Below, in pieces: positions 45,809 to 54,638 of a stretch of 64,000 nt of DNA. Source of the DNA: an uncultured Nostoc sp. (lineage in GTDB: Bacteria; Cyanobacteriota; Cyanobacteriia; Cyanobacteriales; Nostocaceae); assembly GCF_937863485.1 (NCBI RefSeq), contig NZ_CALMFY010000119.1, positions 22,432-86,431 of the forward strand, written 5' to 3'. Below the pieces are notes generated by a model, which searched no databases, had not been told where the DNA came from, and saw only the letters and a program-made list of their open reading frames with translations. Each line of letters begins with the position of its first letter. Within the stretch, counting starts at the first letter, position 1. A program made the translations under genes and the position numbers.

Positions 45809-45839
45809 AAACTCCATCTCCTTGTGGGTGGAGTTTTTT
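45809..45839 (+). terminator. Intrinsic terminator-like hairpin
   Basis: AAACTCCA ... TGGAGTTT brackets CTCCTTGTGG and is followed by TTTTATAAAGG. There is no recognised gene immediately upstream on the plus strand in the 45453-46018 gap, so it may end a short RNA or be a remnant. A dispersed repeat follows at about 45855-45915. Confidence 0.5.
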
Positions 45840-46018
45840 ATAAAGGTGATGCCAACTCTTGGAGACGCTATGCGTAGCAAGATCCCCGTAGGGGTACGGC
45901 GGCTACGCCTACGCTAAGACAATAAAGATGTTCGCACAACGGAGGTCTAATACTAATCTGATAGACTATCTTAAATTTGAAATTATAAAAGCTGGTAGCC
46001 CAGGGCTAATAACTAACT

Positions 46019-47689
46019 ATGAGTAAAGCCTTATTCTGTATCGAAAATCTGCGAGTTGCTTATCCTCACAGAAATGGAGAAGAAGCAAGCTGGGCGGTTG
46101 ATGATGTATCTTTGAGCTTGCAACCAGGTGAAAGAATGGGATTGGTGGGAGAATCTGGTTGTGGTAAGTCAACTATAGGACGGGCAGTAATGCGTTTACT
46201 ACCAGCCTCTAGTCGTATTCAGGGACAGGTGACATTTCAAGAACAGTCAGTGTTTGACTTGACGCCTAACCAGTTGCGGAAATTTCGGGGAGAGGCGATC
46301 GCCTTAATTTTTCAAGATCCGATGACACGCCTCGATCCGCTGATGACGATTGGTAAGCATTGTATCGAAACCCTTCAGGCGCACTCACCAGAATTATCAA
46401 CGCGATCAGCCAAAAAAAAAGCACTTGCTACCTTGGAAAAGGTGAATATTCCGGCTAGTCGCTGGAATCAGTATCCCCATGAGTTTAGCGGTGGAATGCG
46501 CCAACGGGTAGCGATCGCCTTAGCTTTACTCCTCAACCCCAAGTTAATTGTTGCCGATGAACCCACCACCAGCTTAGATGTCACAGTTTCCGCGCAGATA
46601 TTGAAAGAATTAACTCGTCTGTGCGGTGAAGAAAACATGGGATTGTTGCTGATTTCTCACGATTTAGCAATGGTGGCTGAGTATTGCGATCGCATTGGCG
46701 TTATGTACAACGGCAAGATGGTGGAAATGGGTTCTACAGAAACTGTATTTAGACATCCTCAACATGAGTACACGCGATCGCTCTTAAAAGCAGCTTTACA
46801 CATTCAAGCAGTAAATGATAGTGGAGAATTGATAATTGTCAATGATGAACAAAAGCAATTACCAATTATTAATAAGCAATCCCCAATTTTGAGTCTGACT
46901 GAACTCAAGCAATATTACACCATCGAACCTAACTTTATCGAACGACTATTGAACACACAAACACAGACAATTAAAGCAGTAGATGGTATCAACCTGGATC
47001 TTTATTCAAAAGAAATTCTCGGCTTAGTCGGGGAATCAGGTTGTGGTAAAAGTACGCTCTCACGAACAATCTTGCAACTAATTCGTCCCACGAGTGGCAA
47101 AGTTGAGTTTTTAGGACAGGATTTAACTAGACTGTCGCGCCAAGAAATTCGCTCCTCACGGCGACAAATACAAATGGTTTTTCAAGACCCCCATGCTTGT
47201 CTCAATCCAGCGATGACAGTGGGACAAAGTATTGCTGACCCTTTATTTATCCACAATCTTGCCGATCCCGTTAAGGCAAAAGAACAGGTTTTGTGGATGC
47301 TAGAGAAAGTCGGGTTAACACCGCCAAAAGTCTATTATGAGCGTTATCCATCAGATTTGTCTGGTGGACAACAGCAAAGAGTTGCGATCGCTCGTGCTTT
47401 GATTACTCACCCTAAACTTTTAATCTGCGATGAACCTGTGAGTATGTTAGATGCTAGTGTGCAGTCGCAAGTGCTGGATTTGATGTTGCAATTAAAGGAA
47501 GAGTTTGAGTTAACTTATCTGTTCATCACTCATGACCTTTGTTTAGCTCGATTTTTGTGCGATCGGATTGCCGTGATGAATAGCGGTAAAATTGTGGAAC
47601 TCGGTCTGACAAAAAATATTTTTGCTAATCCTCAGCATCCTTATACCAAAACCTTACTAGCTGCTGCTCCATTACTAGCACGCGCTTAA
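46019..47689 (+). CDS. Fused double-ATPase subunit of a peptide/nickel-type ABC importer
   Basis: 556 residues with two complete oligopeptide-type ATPase domains (about 1-265 and 290-552), a DppD-DppF fusion like GsiA or YejF. Each half has Walker [10 protein letters not shown], a signature (FSGGMRQR and LSGGQQQR), Walker B ([10 protein letters not shown] and [10 protein letters not shown]) and the switch His (ISHDLAM, ITHDLCL). It would energise uptake of peptides or a similar solute; permease and binding-protein genes are not in the window. ATG 46019. Confidence 0.92.
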   Translation: MSKALFCIENLRVAYPHRNGEEASWAVDDVSLSLQPGERMGLVGESGCGKSTIGRAVMRLLPASSRIQGQVTFQEQSVFDLTPNQLRKFRGEAIALIFQDPMTRLDPLMTIGKHCIETLQAHSPELSTRSAKKKALATLEKVNIPASRWNQYPHEFSGGMRQRVAIALALLLNPKLIVADEPTTSLDVTVSAQILKELTRLCGEENMGLLLISHDLAMVAEYCDRIGVMYNGKMVEMGSTETVFRHPQHEYTRSLLKAALHIQAVNDSGELIIVNDEQKQLPIINKQSPILSLTELKQYYTIEPNFIERLLNTQTQTIKAVDGINLDLYSKEILGLVGESGCGKSTLSRTILQLIRPTSGKVEFLGQDLTRLSRQEIRSSRRQIQMVFQDPHACLNPAMTVGQSIADPLFIHNLADPVKAKEQVLWMLEKVGLTPPKVYYERYPSDLSGGQQQRVAIARALITHPKLLICDEPVSMLDASVQSQVLDLMLQLKEEFELTYLFITHDLCLARFLCDRIAVMNSGKIVELGLTKNIFANPQHPYTKTLLAAAPLLARA

Positions 47690-47771
47690 CTAAATTAAGA
47701 TGAGGAGTTATAAGTTTTAAATTCCTAACTCCTAACCGGAGGCGGAGCGTCTCCGGCTCCGCTCCTAACTG

Positions 47772-48713
47772 TTAATTATCTTCCCTTCCCTCAAGTAATT
47801 TAGTTGTTTCTCCACTCGAACCATATAGCTCAACGAATCTTTTAAACAGCAATGCTGTCTCGTGATTTGAAGTCCTGCTTAAGTTGAATAAACGCTCTAT
47901 CTTTTTCTCACCTAAAGCTCTTAGATACGGCAAATCTTCAAAGAGTGTTAAACAAGAAGCAAAATGCAATATTATTTGTAATAATGGTTTTGGCCACTCT
48001 AGGTCACTATAAATGTCTATAAATAGCTGATGTTCTGAGTCATTTAAGGGGAAAGCATTAAATATAACAATTATTCTTTTCTGATTATAGACTGGAATAC
48101 TCAGTTCAATAGTGTAGGGAGTATGTAATATTAAATCCACCTCCACAGTCGGTTGTCGCCAAATCCTCAGAGGATTACCTGGCGAATCTAATATTGTTTT
48201 AAACTTGATTATCCCACCGCTATTTGTGGTTTCAAAATGGCTAATATTAATAATTTTAAGATTATTAAGGCTAAATCTATGAACTGTTTCTAAATGTTTT
48301 AAATTCAAGAGATGATAGATTTGGCAAATATAAGGAAACGGTAAAATGTACTCCTGACTAATCATGTGAAGCTTTTTTAATTGAAGCTTGTTAGCTTGCG
48401 TCCGATCGAGATATTCTTGATATTGGCTGGGCGCTAAATCATTGCTATTGAAGCTTTCCTCAGGCTTAAGATATAGCCAACTAATAAAAAAGAAAGAGGC
48501 TGTAAATAGCTGAAATATTTCTAAAGGAGATAAATAACCATCAGCAAATGCAGCTATGCTTCTATCGGTTATTCCGAAAAGCCAAGATGGAATACCAAAT
48601 ACCCAGATATTACTTTTAATTTTATCTATAAAAAGTGCTATATCGACATTTGAGACATTGCTATCTTGATTTATACTTAATTCATCAGTTTTTTTCAAAC
48701 AATTAGTAAACAT
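47772..48713 (-). CDS. Hypothetical protein, unknown
   Basis: 313 residues from ATG 48713. One or two hydrophobic stretches occur early (IWVFGIPSWLFGI and LFTASFFFISWLYL). The rest is a mixed alpha/beta region rich in hydrophobic and aromatic residues (PFPYICQIYHLLNLKHLETV, YTIELSIPVYNQKRIIVIFN). The DNA is AT-rich. No motif allows a function call. It is convergent with the ABC ATPase gene; a GC-rich hairpin near 47735-47765 lies between. Confidence 0.65.
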   Translation of the reverse strand: MFTNCLKKTDELSINQDSNVSNVDIALFIDKIKSNIWVFGIPSWLFGITDRSIAAFADGYLSPLEIFQLFTASFFFISWLYLKPEESFNSNDLAPSQYQEYLDRTQANKLQLKKLHMISQEYILPFPYICQIYHLLNLKHLETVHRFSLNNLKIINISHFETTNSGGIIKFKTILDSPGNPLRIWRQPTVEVDLILHTPYTIELSIPVYNQKRIIVIFNAFPLNDSEHQLFIDIYSDLEWPKPLLQIILHFASCLTLFEDLPYLRALGEKKIERLFNLSRTSNHETALLFKRFVELYGSSGETTKLLEGREDN

Positions 48714-49079
48714 AATATGGAAGTTTTACTTGATACTAGTAATTCATAAAGTTAAGATTTGTATTAATTCTAAATACCAATATATAGTTATAACCTCTGT
48801 CTTTAGATGTATATACGAATTGGATTGATTCATATCGACTGAAAATAAATTCTCATGAGTCTGGCTAAAAAATTCAAGCCATTGTTTGATGTAATCCTAA
48901 ATCCTATGTATATCCAGCCAGAATAAAATTATTTGTAACTCTTGCTCTTATAAGGATTCGACATTGTATTCTCTAATGAATAAATTCAAAGTAACAACTT
49001 TGCTAATATATTTCTGCTAGCTGAGATCAAAAATTGAAATTATTTCACCTTTACAAAAGCGGTATATAGATATTTAGAC

Positions 49080-49211
49080 AGGACTTACGCAAAGATAGCC
49101 AAAAAGCTTAATTTCTCGTAGACACGTAGTGACTTGCCGCAGGCTACCACGAACGCCAACGCGCAGCGTCTCATTGAGTTGAGAAGCATTCGTAGAGTGT
49201 GCGTAAGTCCT
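49080..49211. mobile_element. 132-bp MITE-like element with AGGACTTACGCA ends
   Basis: AGGACTTACGCA at 49080-49091 and TGCGTAAGTCCT at 49200-49211 are perfect 12-bp inverted ends. The interior holds a dispersed repeat (GACTTGCCGCAGGCTACCAC, GCGCAGCGTCTCATTGAG). No target duplication is obvious. Such ends are common on short non-autonomous elements in Nostoc. Confidence 0.75.
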
Positions 49212-49317
49212 ATTAGAGAAAAAAGTTTATTTTTCCTGATATGAGAAAATTTTCTAAGTAATTAATGTAAAAATATACTTATATAAATAAATACACGAAC
49301 TAACTGAGATATGGGCG

Positions 49318-49417
49318 CTCGTATATAGCGCTTCCTATTCAGATTATATTGCGGTAGGGGCACGGCAGTGCCGTGCCCCTACACGTATACCTCACGTAAA
49401 CGGGAACCACTATATCA
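49318..49417. repeat. Shorter relative of the GGTTCCC/ATAGCG repeat (copy C)
   Basis: Ends ATATAGCGCTTCC (near 49323) and GGGAACCACTATAT (to about 49414) are imperfect inverted repeats. The centre is a perfect palindrome GTAGGGGCACGGCAGTGCCG and on to CCCCTAC (about 49356-49382). The central palindrome matches the broken one at 51312-51550. Confidence 0.6.
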
Positions 49418-49729
49418 AAAGGGTATTTCTAACTCGTCAGCAAGACAAAATCCTATTAAACCCTAGACGGGGGAAATTTTTGTATAACTTCACAGAGAAA
49501 CGGTATTGAAGGACTAACAATAATTATTTGCAATAATTCCTCTGATATTGTAAGCTTTTCTATAAATATATTGAATATATTTATCAATAACTTTTTACAG
49601 GAGGTTTGACACACTGGTAAGCCTGACTGGAAAAATCAGCTGTAATCAGATATAGGAACTTGAGATTATTCGTTACAAAAATTCTTAATTAGTGAATTGA
49701 GAGTTTATTCTATTTACAGGAAAATCAGG

Positions 49730-50461
49730 ATGTCTAAACTACCGGATGTTCTTTGGTTAAATACAAGCCCTAGTTTGCAATACTTTGCTCAACCACTACT
49801 TTGTTACTTATCATCTCAAGTGACAATCCAAGAGTGGAAACATCGCCAAAGTCAAGATGAAGCAAGTTCACTAGATGCTGCTTTTGTTCTGCTTCACGAC
49901 TACCTCAAATCTTGCAATCGACCTGTTCATTTGATTGGTCATAGTACAGCAGGATTATTAGGTCTACTCTATAGCCGTCGCTATCCAGAAACAGTTAAGT
50001 CTTTGACGCTATTAGCTGTGGGTGTTGATCCAGCAGTTAATTGGCAAGCTCATTACTATATTCACCGTCAGTTTTTAAGTCGCCAAAAGCTTTTGACTGA
50101 TATGGTTTATAACTTGTTTGGTTATCAGGATAAATGCACTCTCAAAAGTCTGACACATCTTCTGGAGCAAGACTTAGATTGTTCGCTCTCTCCTCATTCT
50201 CTGTTTGAGAGCGTGAGTATGACTCCAAACAGAGTTTCAGTACCTTTGATGGTTTGTGGTAGCTTAAACGATATTGTGATCACACCTGATGCACTGCAAG
50301 GATGGCGATCGCATTTCAAGGAAGGCGATCGCCTATGGTCATGTTTTGAAGGAGGGCATTTTTTTCACTTTTCCCAGTATCAGTTTGTAGGAGAACAGCT
50401 ACTCGACTTCTGGAAGTTTATCCGTGTGTCAGATTCGCTGTATGCCTGTTTGCAACTTTAA
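49730..50461 (+). CDS. Alpha/beta-hydrolase fold protein
   Basis: 243 residues from ATG 49730, preceded by AGGAAAATCAGG; a TTG at 49697 is less likely. The nucleophile elbow is GHSTAG (LIGHSTAGLLGLLYSRRYPE), a probable acid lies in CGSLNDIVITPDAL, and the His in GGHFFHFSQ. Together these form a plausible Ser-Asp-His triad. Substrate unknown. It may be cotranscribed with the following gene (94-bp gap). Confidence 0.82.
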   Translation: MSKLPDVLWLNTSPSLQYFAQPLLCYLSSQVTIQEWKHRQSQDEASSLDAAFVLLHDYLKSCNRPVHLIGHSTAGLLGLLYSRRYPETVKSLTLLAVGVDPAVNWQAHYYIHRQFLSRQKLLTDMVYNLFGYQDKCTLKSLTHLLEQDLDCSLSPHSLFESVSMTPNRVSVPLMVCGSLNDIVITPDALQGWRSHFKEGDRLWSCFEGGHFFHFSQYQFVGEQLLDFWKFIRVSDSLYACLQL

Positions 50462-50555
50462 GTATTAGATGATAATACATCTCACGAAAGATGCGCCGAG
50501 TCAAACAATTGTGAGAGGTTAATCGTGTCCTAAATTATTTCAGGAAAGTCTAGAA

Positions 50556-51134
50556 ATGGTTGTAGCTTTAGATGATACCAAGCGGAGCGCGATCGCTACA
50601 GAGCTAGCAGATTTGAAAGCTATACAAGAGTTGCTAATTGCTAATGAACAAAAAGTACTACCTGCTGTAAGCAACGATCAAGAAATTAGCAAGCGCCTAA
50701 ACGACTTTCTCAAAGATGATCAAGAAAATCTCACAATAATTGAGCAAGTCATCTCTAAATTTGGTGGTGGTTCAGCCCAGCCTAGAGACACTATAGGGCA
50801 GTACGTCGAGCAAGTAAACCGGATAATAGATGGGAATGAGCTAACACTGTACCAAAAGTTTTCTATTCACGAAAGGATTAAGCACCAAGCCGTAATGACT
50901 GGTTTAATTATCCATAAGGCTGCACAGGTGGTTGGTGATGATGTCAAAGAAGCTATTGGGCCACTCAACCAAGTGAACTTTGAAAATCGTGCCCATCAAG
51001 AACAATTGAAAGGTGTGTTGGAAGTGTTGGGTACAAGAGAACTTACAGGTCAAGACCCAGATCAAGGTGTTTGGGCGCGGACTCAAGATGCTGTTGCAGC
51101 TTTGAGAGGTGTGTTTGAGGGTTTGACAAAGTAA
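50556..51134 (+). CDS. Helical-bundle protein related to the N-terminal part of cyanobacterial HHE/hemerythrin-like proteins
   Basis: 192 residues, predicted all-helical: LADLKAIQELLIANEQKVL, LNDFLKDDQENLTIIEQVI, then YQKFSIHERIKHQAVMTGLI and NFENRAHQEQLKGVLEVLGT. The last part, ending RELTGQDPDQGVWARTQDAV, resembles the segment that precedes the HHE domain in some Nostoc hemerythrin-like proteins. The HHE domain itself is absent. His and Glu residues could bind metal, but this is unproven. ATG 50556. Confidence 0.6.
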   Translation: MVVALDDTKRSAIATELADLKAIQELLIANEQKVLPAVSNDQEISKRLNDFLKDDQENLTIIEQVISKFGGGSAQPRDTIGQYVEQVNRIIDGNELTLYQKFSIHERIKHQAVMTGLIIHKAAQVVGDDVKEAIGPLNQVNFENRAHQEQLKGVLEVLGTRELTGQDPDQGVWARTQDAVAALRGVFEGLTK

Positions 51135-51311
51135 ATACAACTGAAGACCGCCTCGACTTCGAGTTGGGTAAGTGCCAATTGATAAAAATCGTAATAATCT
51201 TTTTTGATTTAGGGAATCTGATCGCGATCGCACTCAGTTTGAGATAAAAACTGGAATGCGATCGCTTTTTTTTAGGAGAATATAGCAGTTCTCGTTTGGA
51301 TGCAACACATA

Positions 51312-51550
51312 GTAGGGGCACAGAAAAAGCTTATAGGTGTTGACTTAACGTAAAAACCTGTCTAGATAGACCTTTCAGAGATTGCCTCCTTGCCTCGTCA
51401 AGAGTCTCTGACTGGGAATGCCTAATGAGAGGCTCCGCCTCAAGACTAGCGGCACTGCAATTGAAGAGCATTTCTAGCCAGAGGCTGGAAACGAGGTTTT
51501 AAACGGTTTTGCGCTTAAGTTGACACCAATGAGCATTGCTGTGCCCCTAC
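51312..51550. repeat. Palindromic repeat split by a ~200-bp inserted element
   Basis: GTAGGGGCACAG at 51312-51323 and GCATTGCTGTGCCCCTAC at 51533-51550 look like the two halves of one GGGGCAC palindrome, as seen whole at 49356-49382. Between them lies a segment with imperfect inverted ends, TATAGGTGTTGACTTAA (51332-51348) and TTAAGTTGACACCAAT (51515-51530). It is a probable MITE inserted into the repeat. No gene is present in 51135-51609. Confidence 0.65.
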
Positions 51551-51609
51551 AAGTCGTCTGTATTCGATGCAATTGAGAACTGCTGTCGGAACTCCAATGA
51601 GGTTAAGCA

Positions 51610-53466
51610 ATGGTTAATCAGACATACACAGCTGATGTCTTAGTTGTTGGCGGGGGAACGGGAGGCACTGCTGCTGCTATCCAAGCAGCGCGACGGGGAG
51701 CCAAAACGATTCTAATAAGCGAATTTCCTTGGTTAGGGGGAATGCTAACTTCAGCTGGGGTGTCTGCACCCGATGGCAACGAATTAGAAGCTTTTCAAAC
51801 GGGGTTATGGGGTGCGTTTTTGCAAGAATTGCGACAACGACAGCCTGGAGGATTAGATAACAGCTGGGTAAGCTTTTTTAGTTACGATCCTCAGATTGGG
51901 GCAGAGATTTTTGCCGATTGGGTGCAGGAATTGCCAAATCTGTACTGGATTTCTGGACAAGTGCCAATAGAAGTGTTCCGCCAAGGTGATTCTATTACTA
52001 GTGTCCGCTTTGCTGATTTTGCTGTCACAGCCAAGATTATTCTCGACGCTACAGAATTAGGAGATTTATTAGCTTTAGCTGAAATACCTTACCGCTGGAG
52101 TTGGGAATTGCAATCTGAGTGGGGAGAACCCAGCGCCCCAGTGACTTTTAACCCTTTAACCAAGAGATATCCAGTGCAAGCGCCCACTTGGGTAGTGATT
52201 ATGCAAGACTTTGGTGAAGCCTACGCCCCAGAAATTCCGGCTGCCCCTAACTATAATCCATCCCAGTTTACAGGTGCTTGGGATAGCTATGGAGCAGAGA
52301 CATTTTTGAATTATGGACGCTTACCTGATGGCCGATTCATGATCAATTGGCCAATCTGTGGTAATGACTACGGCGAAGGAGTAGGGCGGCTGATAGAGTC
52401 AGATGTGTCCAGAGGTGAATTCATCCAAGAATCTCGCTGGCATAGCCAAAATTTTGCCCATTTTATCCAAAATCAGCTTGGTCTTCGCTATGGTTTAGCA
52501 AAAAAAGTATTTCCTCACGCCCCTACAGCTTTTGCACTGCATCCCTATTACCGGGAAAGCCGCCGCTTAGTGGGGCTAACTACTGTCCGAGAACAGGATA
52601 TTTTGCCGATTGCTGGAGGGAGAGTTGCATCTATATTTAATGATCGGAATTTTTGCGCTCGCAAAGCGTCTTTGATAGGAGAAGCGATCGCCCTACAGCC
52701 CTTTGGGCATCCTACGGCAGGCGTTTGCGAAGCGATCGCTATTGGTAACTACGCCAATGACCATCATTATCCTGGTGTTCAATTCCCACTGCAACCTAAA
52801 TCTATTCGCTGGGGAGGACGCTGGACGGGAACTCCCTTTACAATTCCCTACAGTTCCCTAATTCCAGCCACAACAGATGGTTTCTTAGTTTGTGAAAAAA
52901 ATATTTCTGTCTCCCACATTGCCAATGGAGCCACCAGATTACAACCTGTGGTTATGGGCATTGGTCAAGCAGCGGGGATGGCAGCGGCGATGTGTGTTGA
53001 GTTAAACTGCCAGCCAAGAGATTTACCTGTTAGGGCGCTGCAAACGGCTTTATTGTCAGATAATCGCTCAAAAGCAGCAATTATTCCTTTGTTTAATCTT
53101 CCACCCAATCATTCGGATTGGCTGCACTGGCAACTGTATTACTTAAATAACCCACAAGCCTATCCAGCTAATGGTTATTGCCCTTGCCTACCGGGGAATG
53201 AGTACCCTGACTCTGCTTTTGACAAGGCATTAATTTGGGAAAGTAACTGTTTCAAAGGCATTTTCTACCGCTTGGATCAGCAGGAATACAGATTCACTGT
53301 CACAGCACCAGCCGCATATCAAGGTCAAAATTGGCAGCTTGTGACTTTGCGATCGCATATCGACGAGCAATTACGCGCTTATCCCCACGAACAATTAGTT
53401 ACATTGTGGGGTCGTCAGAATCACTTTGGTAATTGGTTATTAGTCGAACATTTAAACAAAGGATAA
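51610..53466 (+). CDS. FAD-dependent oxidoreductase with a repeat-derived in-frame insertion
   Basis: 618 residues of the FAD_oxidored family. The dinucleotide-binding motif is DVLVVGGGTGGTAAAIQAAR, followed by FPWLGGMLTSAGVSAPDG, a family hallmark, and VMGIGQAAGMAAAMCVE near the C-terminal cap. Residues about 346-376 (FCARKASLIGEAIALQPFGH and on to GVCEA) are encoded by a dispersed repeat. Its core (52705-52724) matches the repeat at 26264-26283 in inverse orientation. Without it the sequence would read GGRVASIFND to IAIGNYANDHHYP, the normal spacing. Substrate unknown. ATG 51610. Confidence 0.85.
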   Translation: MVNQTYTADVLVVGGGTGGTAAAIQAARRGAKTILISEFPWLGGMLTSAGVSAPDGNELEAFQTGLWGAFLQELRQRQPGGLDNSWVSFFSYDPQIGAEIFADWVQELPNLYWISGQVPIEVFRQGDSITSVRFADFAVTAKIILDATELGDLLALAEIPYRWSWELQSEWGEPSAPVTFNPLTKRYPVQAPTWVVIMQDFGEAYAPEIPAAPNYNPSQFTGAWDSYGAETFLNYGRLPDGRFMINWPICGNDYGEGVGRLIESDVSRGEFIQESRWHSQNFAHFIQNQLGLRYGLAKKVFPHAPTAFALHPYYRESRRLVGLTTVREQDILPIAGGRVASIFNDRNFCARKASLIGEAIALQPFGHPTAGVCEAIAIGNYANDHHYPGVQFPLQPKSIRWGGRWTGTPFTIPYSSLIPATTDGFLVCEKNISVSHIANGATRLQPVVMGIGQAAGMAAAMCVELNCQPRDLPVRALQTALLSDNRSKAAIIPLFNLPPNHSDWLHWQLYYLNNPQAYPANGYCPCLPGNEYPDSAFDKALIWESNCFKGIFYRLDQQEYRFTVTAPAAYQGQNWQLVTLRSHIDEQLRAYPHEQLVTLWGRQNHFGNWLLVEHLNKG

Positions 53467-53510
53467 GAAGAGTTTATTTTCAGTAAAACAGAATACTTTT
53501 TGATTAATTG

Positions 53511-53516
53511 TCCGGA
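53511..53516 (+). promoter_or_regulatory. DIF1 motif (TCCGGA) upstream of patX
   Basis: TCCGGA lies 58 bp before the patX ATG. In Anabaena PCC 7120 this hexamer, placed near -35, marks promoters induced in developing heterocysts. A transcription start would then fall around 53545-53550, leaving a short leader. The match is exact, but a hexamer alone is weak evidence; the location before patX makes it persuasive. Confidence 0.6.
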
Positions 53517-53573
53517 TATTCATGAAAAAGCTAAGTATCAGTGAAGTGGAGAGTTCCAAAATAGACATCTGCT

Positions 53574-53816
53574 ATGCGTGCTGCCATTTCACTTTTAGTC
53601 TCGAGTCTGGTGTTAGGCCCCTTAGCTTTTAACTGCCAAGCAATGGTCAATCACTTATCCTATGCGCTGCCTTCTACGCCTGCTTCGGAACAGTGGCTAT
53701 CGGCGGCATCTGAACAAAATTCAGATGATGCGCCACGTCATCGCGGTAGTGGGCGCAGAGAAGTGACGCAAAAATTCGGAATATATCTATGCTGTGGTTT
53801 AACTACTGTAGGGTAA
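53574..53816 (+). CDS. patX: PatX, RGSGR-containing heterocyst-inhibitor precursor
   Basis: 80 residues. An N-terminal signal-like hydrophobic segment (MRAAISLLVSSLVLGPLAFN) is followed by a polar linker and an acidic patch. The pentapeptide RGSGR is at residues 57-61, preceded by His56 (APRHRGSGRREV). This is the PatX layout: peptides that, like PatS, inhibit HetR and prevent neighbouring cells from becoming heterocysts. After the motif the frame continues 19 residues (REVTQKFGIYLCCGLTTVG), longer than I recall for most PatX proteins. A DIF1 motif lies upstream. Confidence 0.85.
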   Translation: MRAAISLLVSSLVLGPLAFNCQAMVNHLSYALPSTPASEQWLSAASEQNSDDAPRHRGSGRREVTQKFGIYLCCGLTTVG

Positions 53817-54533
53817 TGCCTCTTTTTCCAAAGCAACCAAAGTACCAGAAAACAGGATGTTGTGCTAATATCTTTTACACAAGTTTTCTGGCAGAGATAT
53901 ATACAGTTGACACCCGAAAATCTTCAGCGATCGCTTAGTATTTCAACTGCAAGCTTTGTGATATCATAAGTTGGCCTCAATCCTGGCGATCAAAACGCAA
54001 ATCAAGTTAAGTGCTTTGATCAACAGCATTACCAACTCCTCAAAAGCTGCACAACTGTTGCTCATATTCCTGGGAAACTCTGCGTCTCAATCCTCCTCAA
54101 CTGCTCTATAAATAGATAGGCTATCAGTTAATCTAAAGCACATCTAATTCAGATATTTTGCTTGTTGAGGAAACAGTCTTAAGGCAACTTCACTTTATTC
54201 CCGAATAGGTCTTCTCATACATTGAGTAGCTGGCTATCTAGATCAGGAAATAATTGATCTTCGCTCCGACACCTATTTAGCATCCTTTGCCGAAGCATAA
54301 AATCCCTTTCGTTTCATCTGAATTTATGTAGGGCATAAATTTGCACAAGTAGTATACGTTTATTACACTTGGCAACAAATCTTACTATTCCTCACCTACT
54401 GTTGCACTCTGGATCGTTCTCCTCACAGATGGCTCCCGGCGAGATAAATATTAAGAAGGATCTGCTAGTTCATCTTAGTGATTTAATTATTCTACACCCA
54501 AGGACAGATGCAATATATTGCATCTGTCCTTTT
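53817..54533 (+). ncRNA. Candidate non-coding RNA region ending in a strong terminator
   Basis: About 700 bp after patX have no coding frame but end in a near-ideal terminator. Several CCTCA-type unpaired motifs recur (about 54039, 54091, 54396 and TTCTCCTCACAG at 54418-54429). A GC-rich segment GGCTCCCGGCGAG follows at about 54432-54444. Either this is a long patX 3' UTR or a separate small RNA with its own promoter in the last 150-200 bp. The plus strand is indicated by the T-run. No known RNA family is confirmed. Confidence 0.4.
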
Positions 54534-54535
54534 TA
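54501..54535 (+). terminator. Strong Rho-independent terminator
   Basis: A perfect 14-bp stem, GGACAGATGCAATA paired with TATTGCATCTGTCC, closes directly and is followed by TTTTT. It points to a plus-strand transcript ending here. The ferritin-like gene on the minus strand ends beyond it at 54639. Confidence 0.85.
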
Positions 54536-54638
54536 GGTAAAGTTTACTTAAAGAAAAGGGGATAGCGAGTGGAGAGTGGGGAAGATGAGGGTACAAGGGG
54601 ACAAGGGAGACTACTAAATCTAGTGCCCCATGCCGCTT

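Larger units (their letters stand above)
48714..49729. other. About 1 kb without genes, carrying two repeat elements
   Basis: AT-rich. Contains the GGACTTACGC element (49080-49211) and a relative of the GGTTCCC/ATAGCG family (49318-49417), described separately. No coding frame seen. Confidence 0.5.

Noticed and set aside
54414..54445. Identification of the CTCCTCAC-containing segment as Yfr1
   Set aside because: The core resembles the Yfr1 motif, but flanking stems could not be matched with confidence, so it is listed only as a candidate RNA region.
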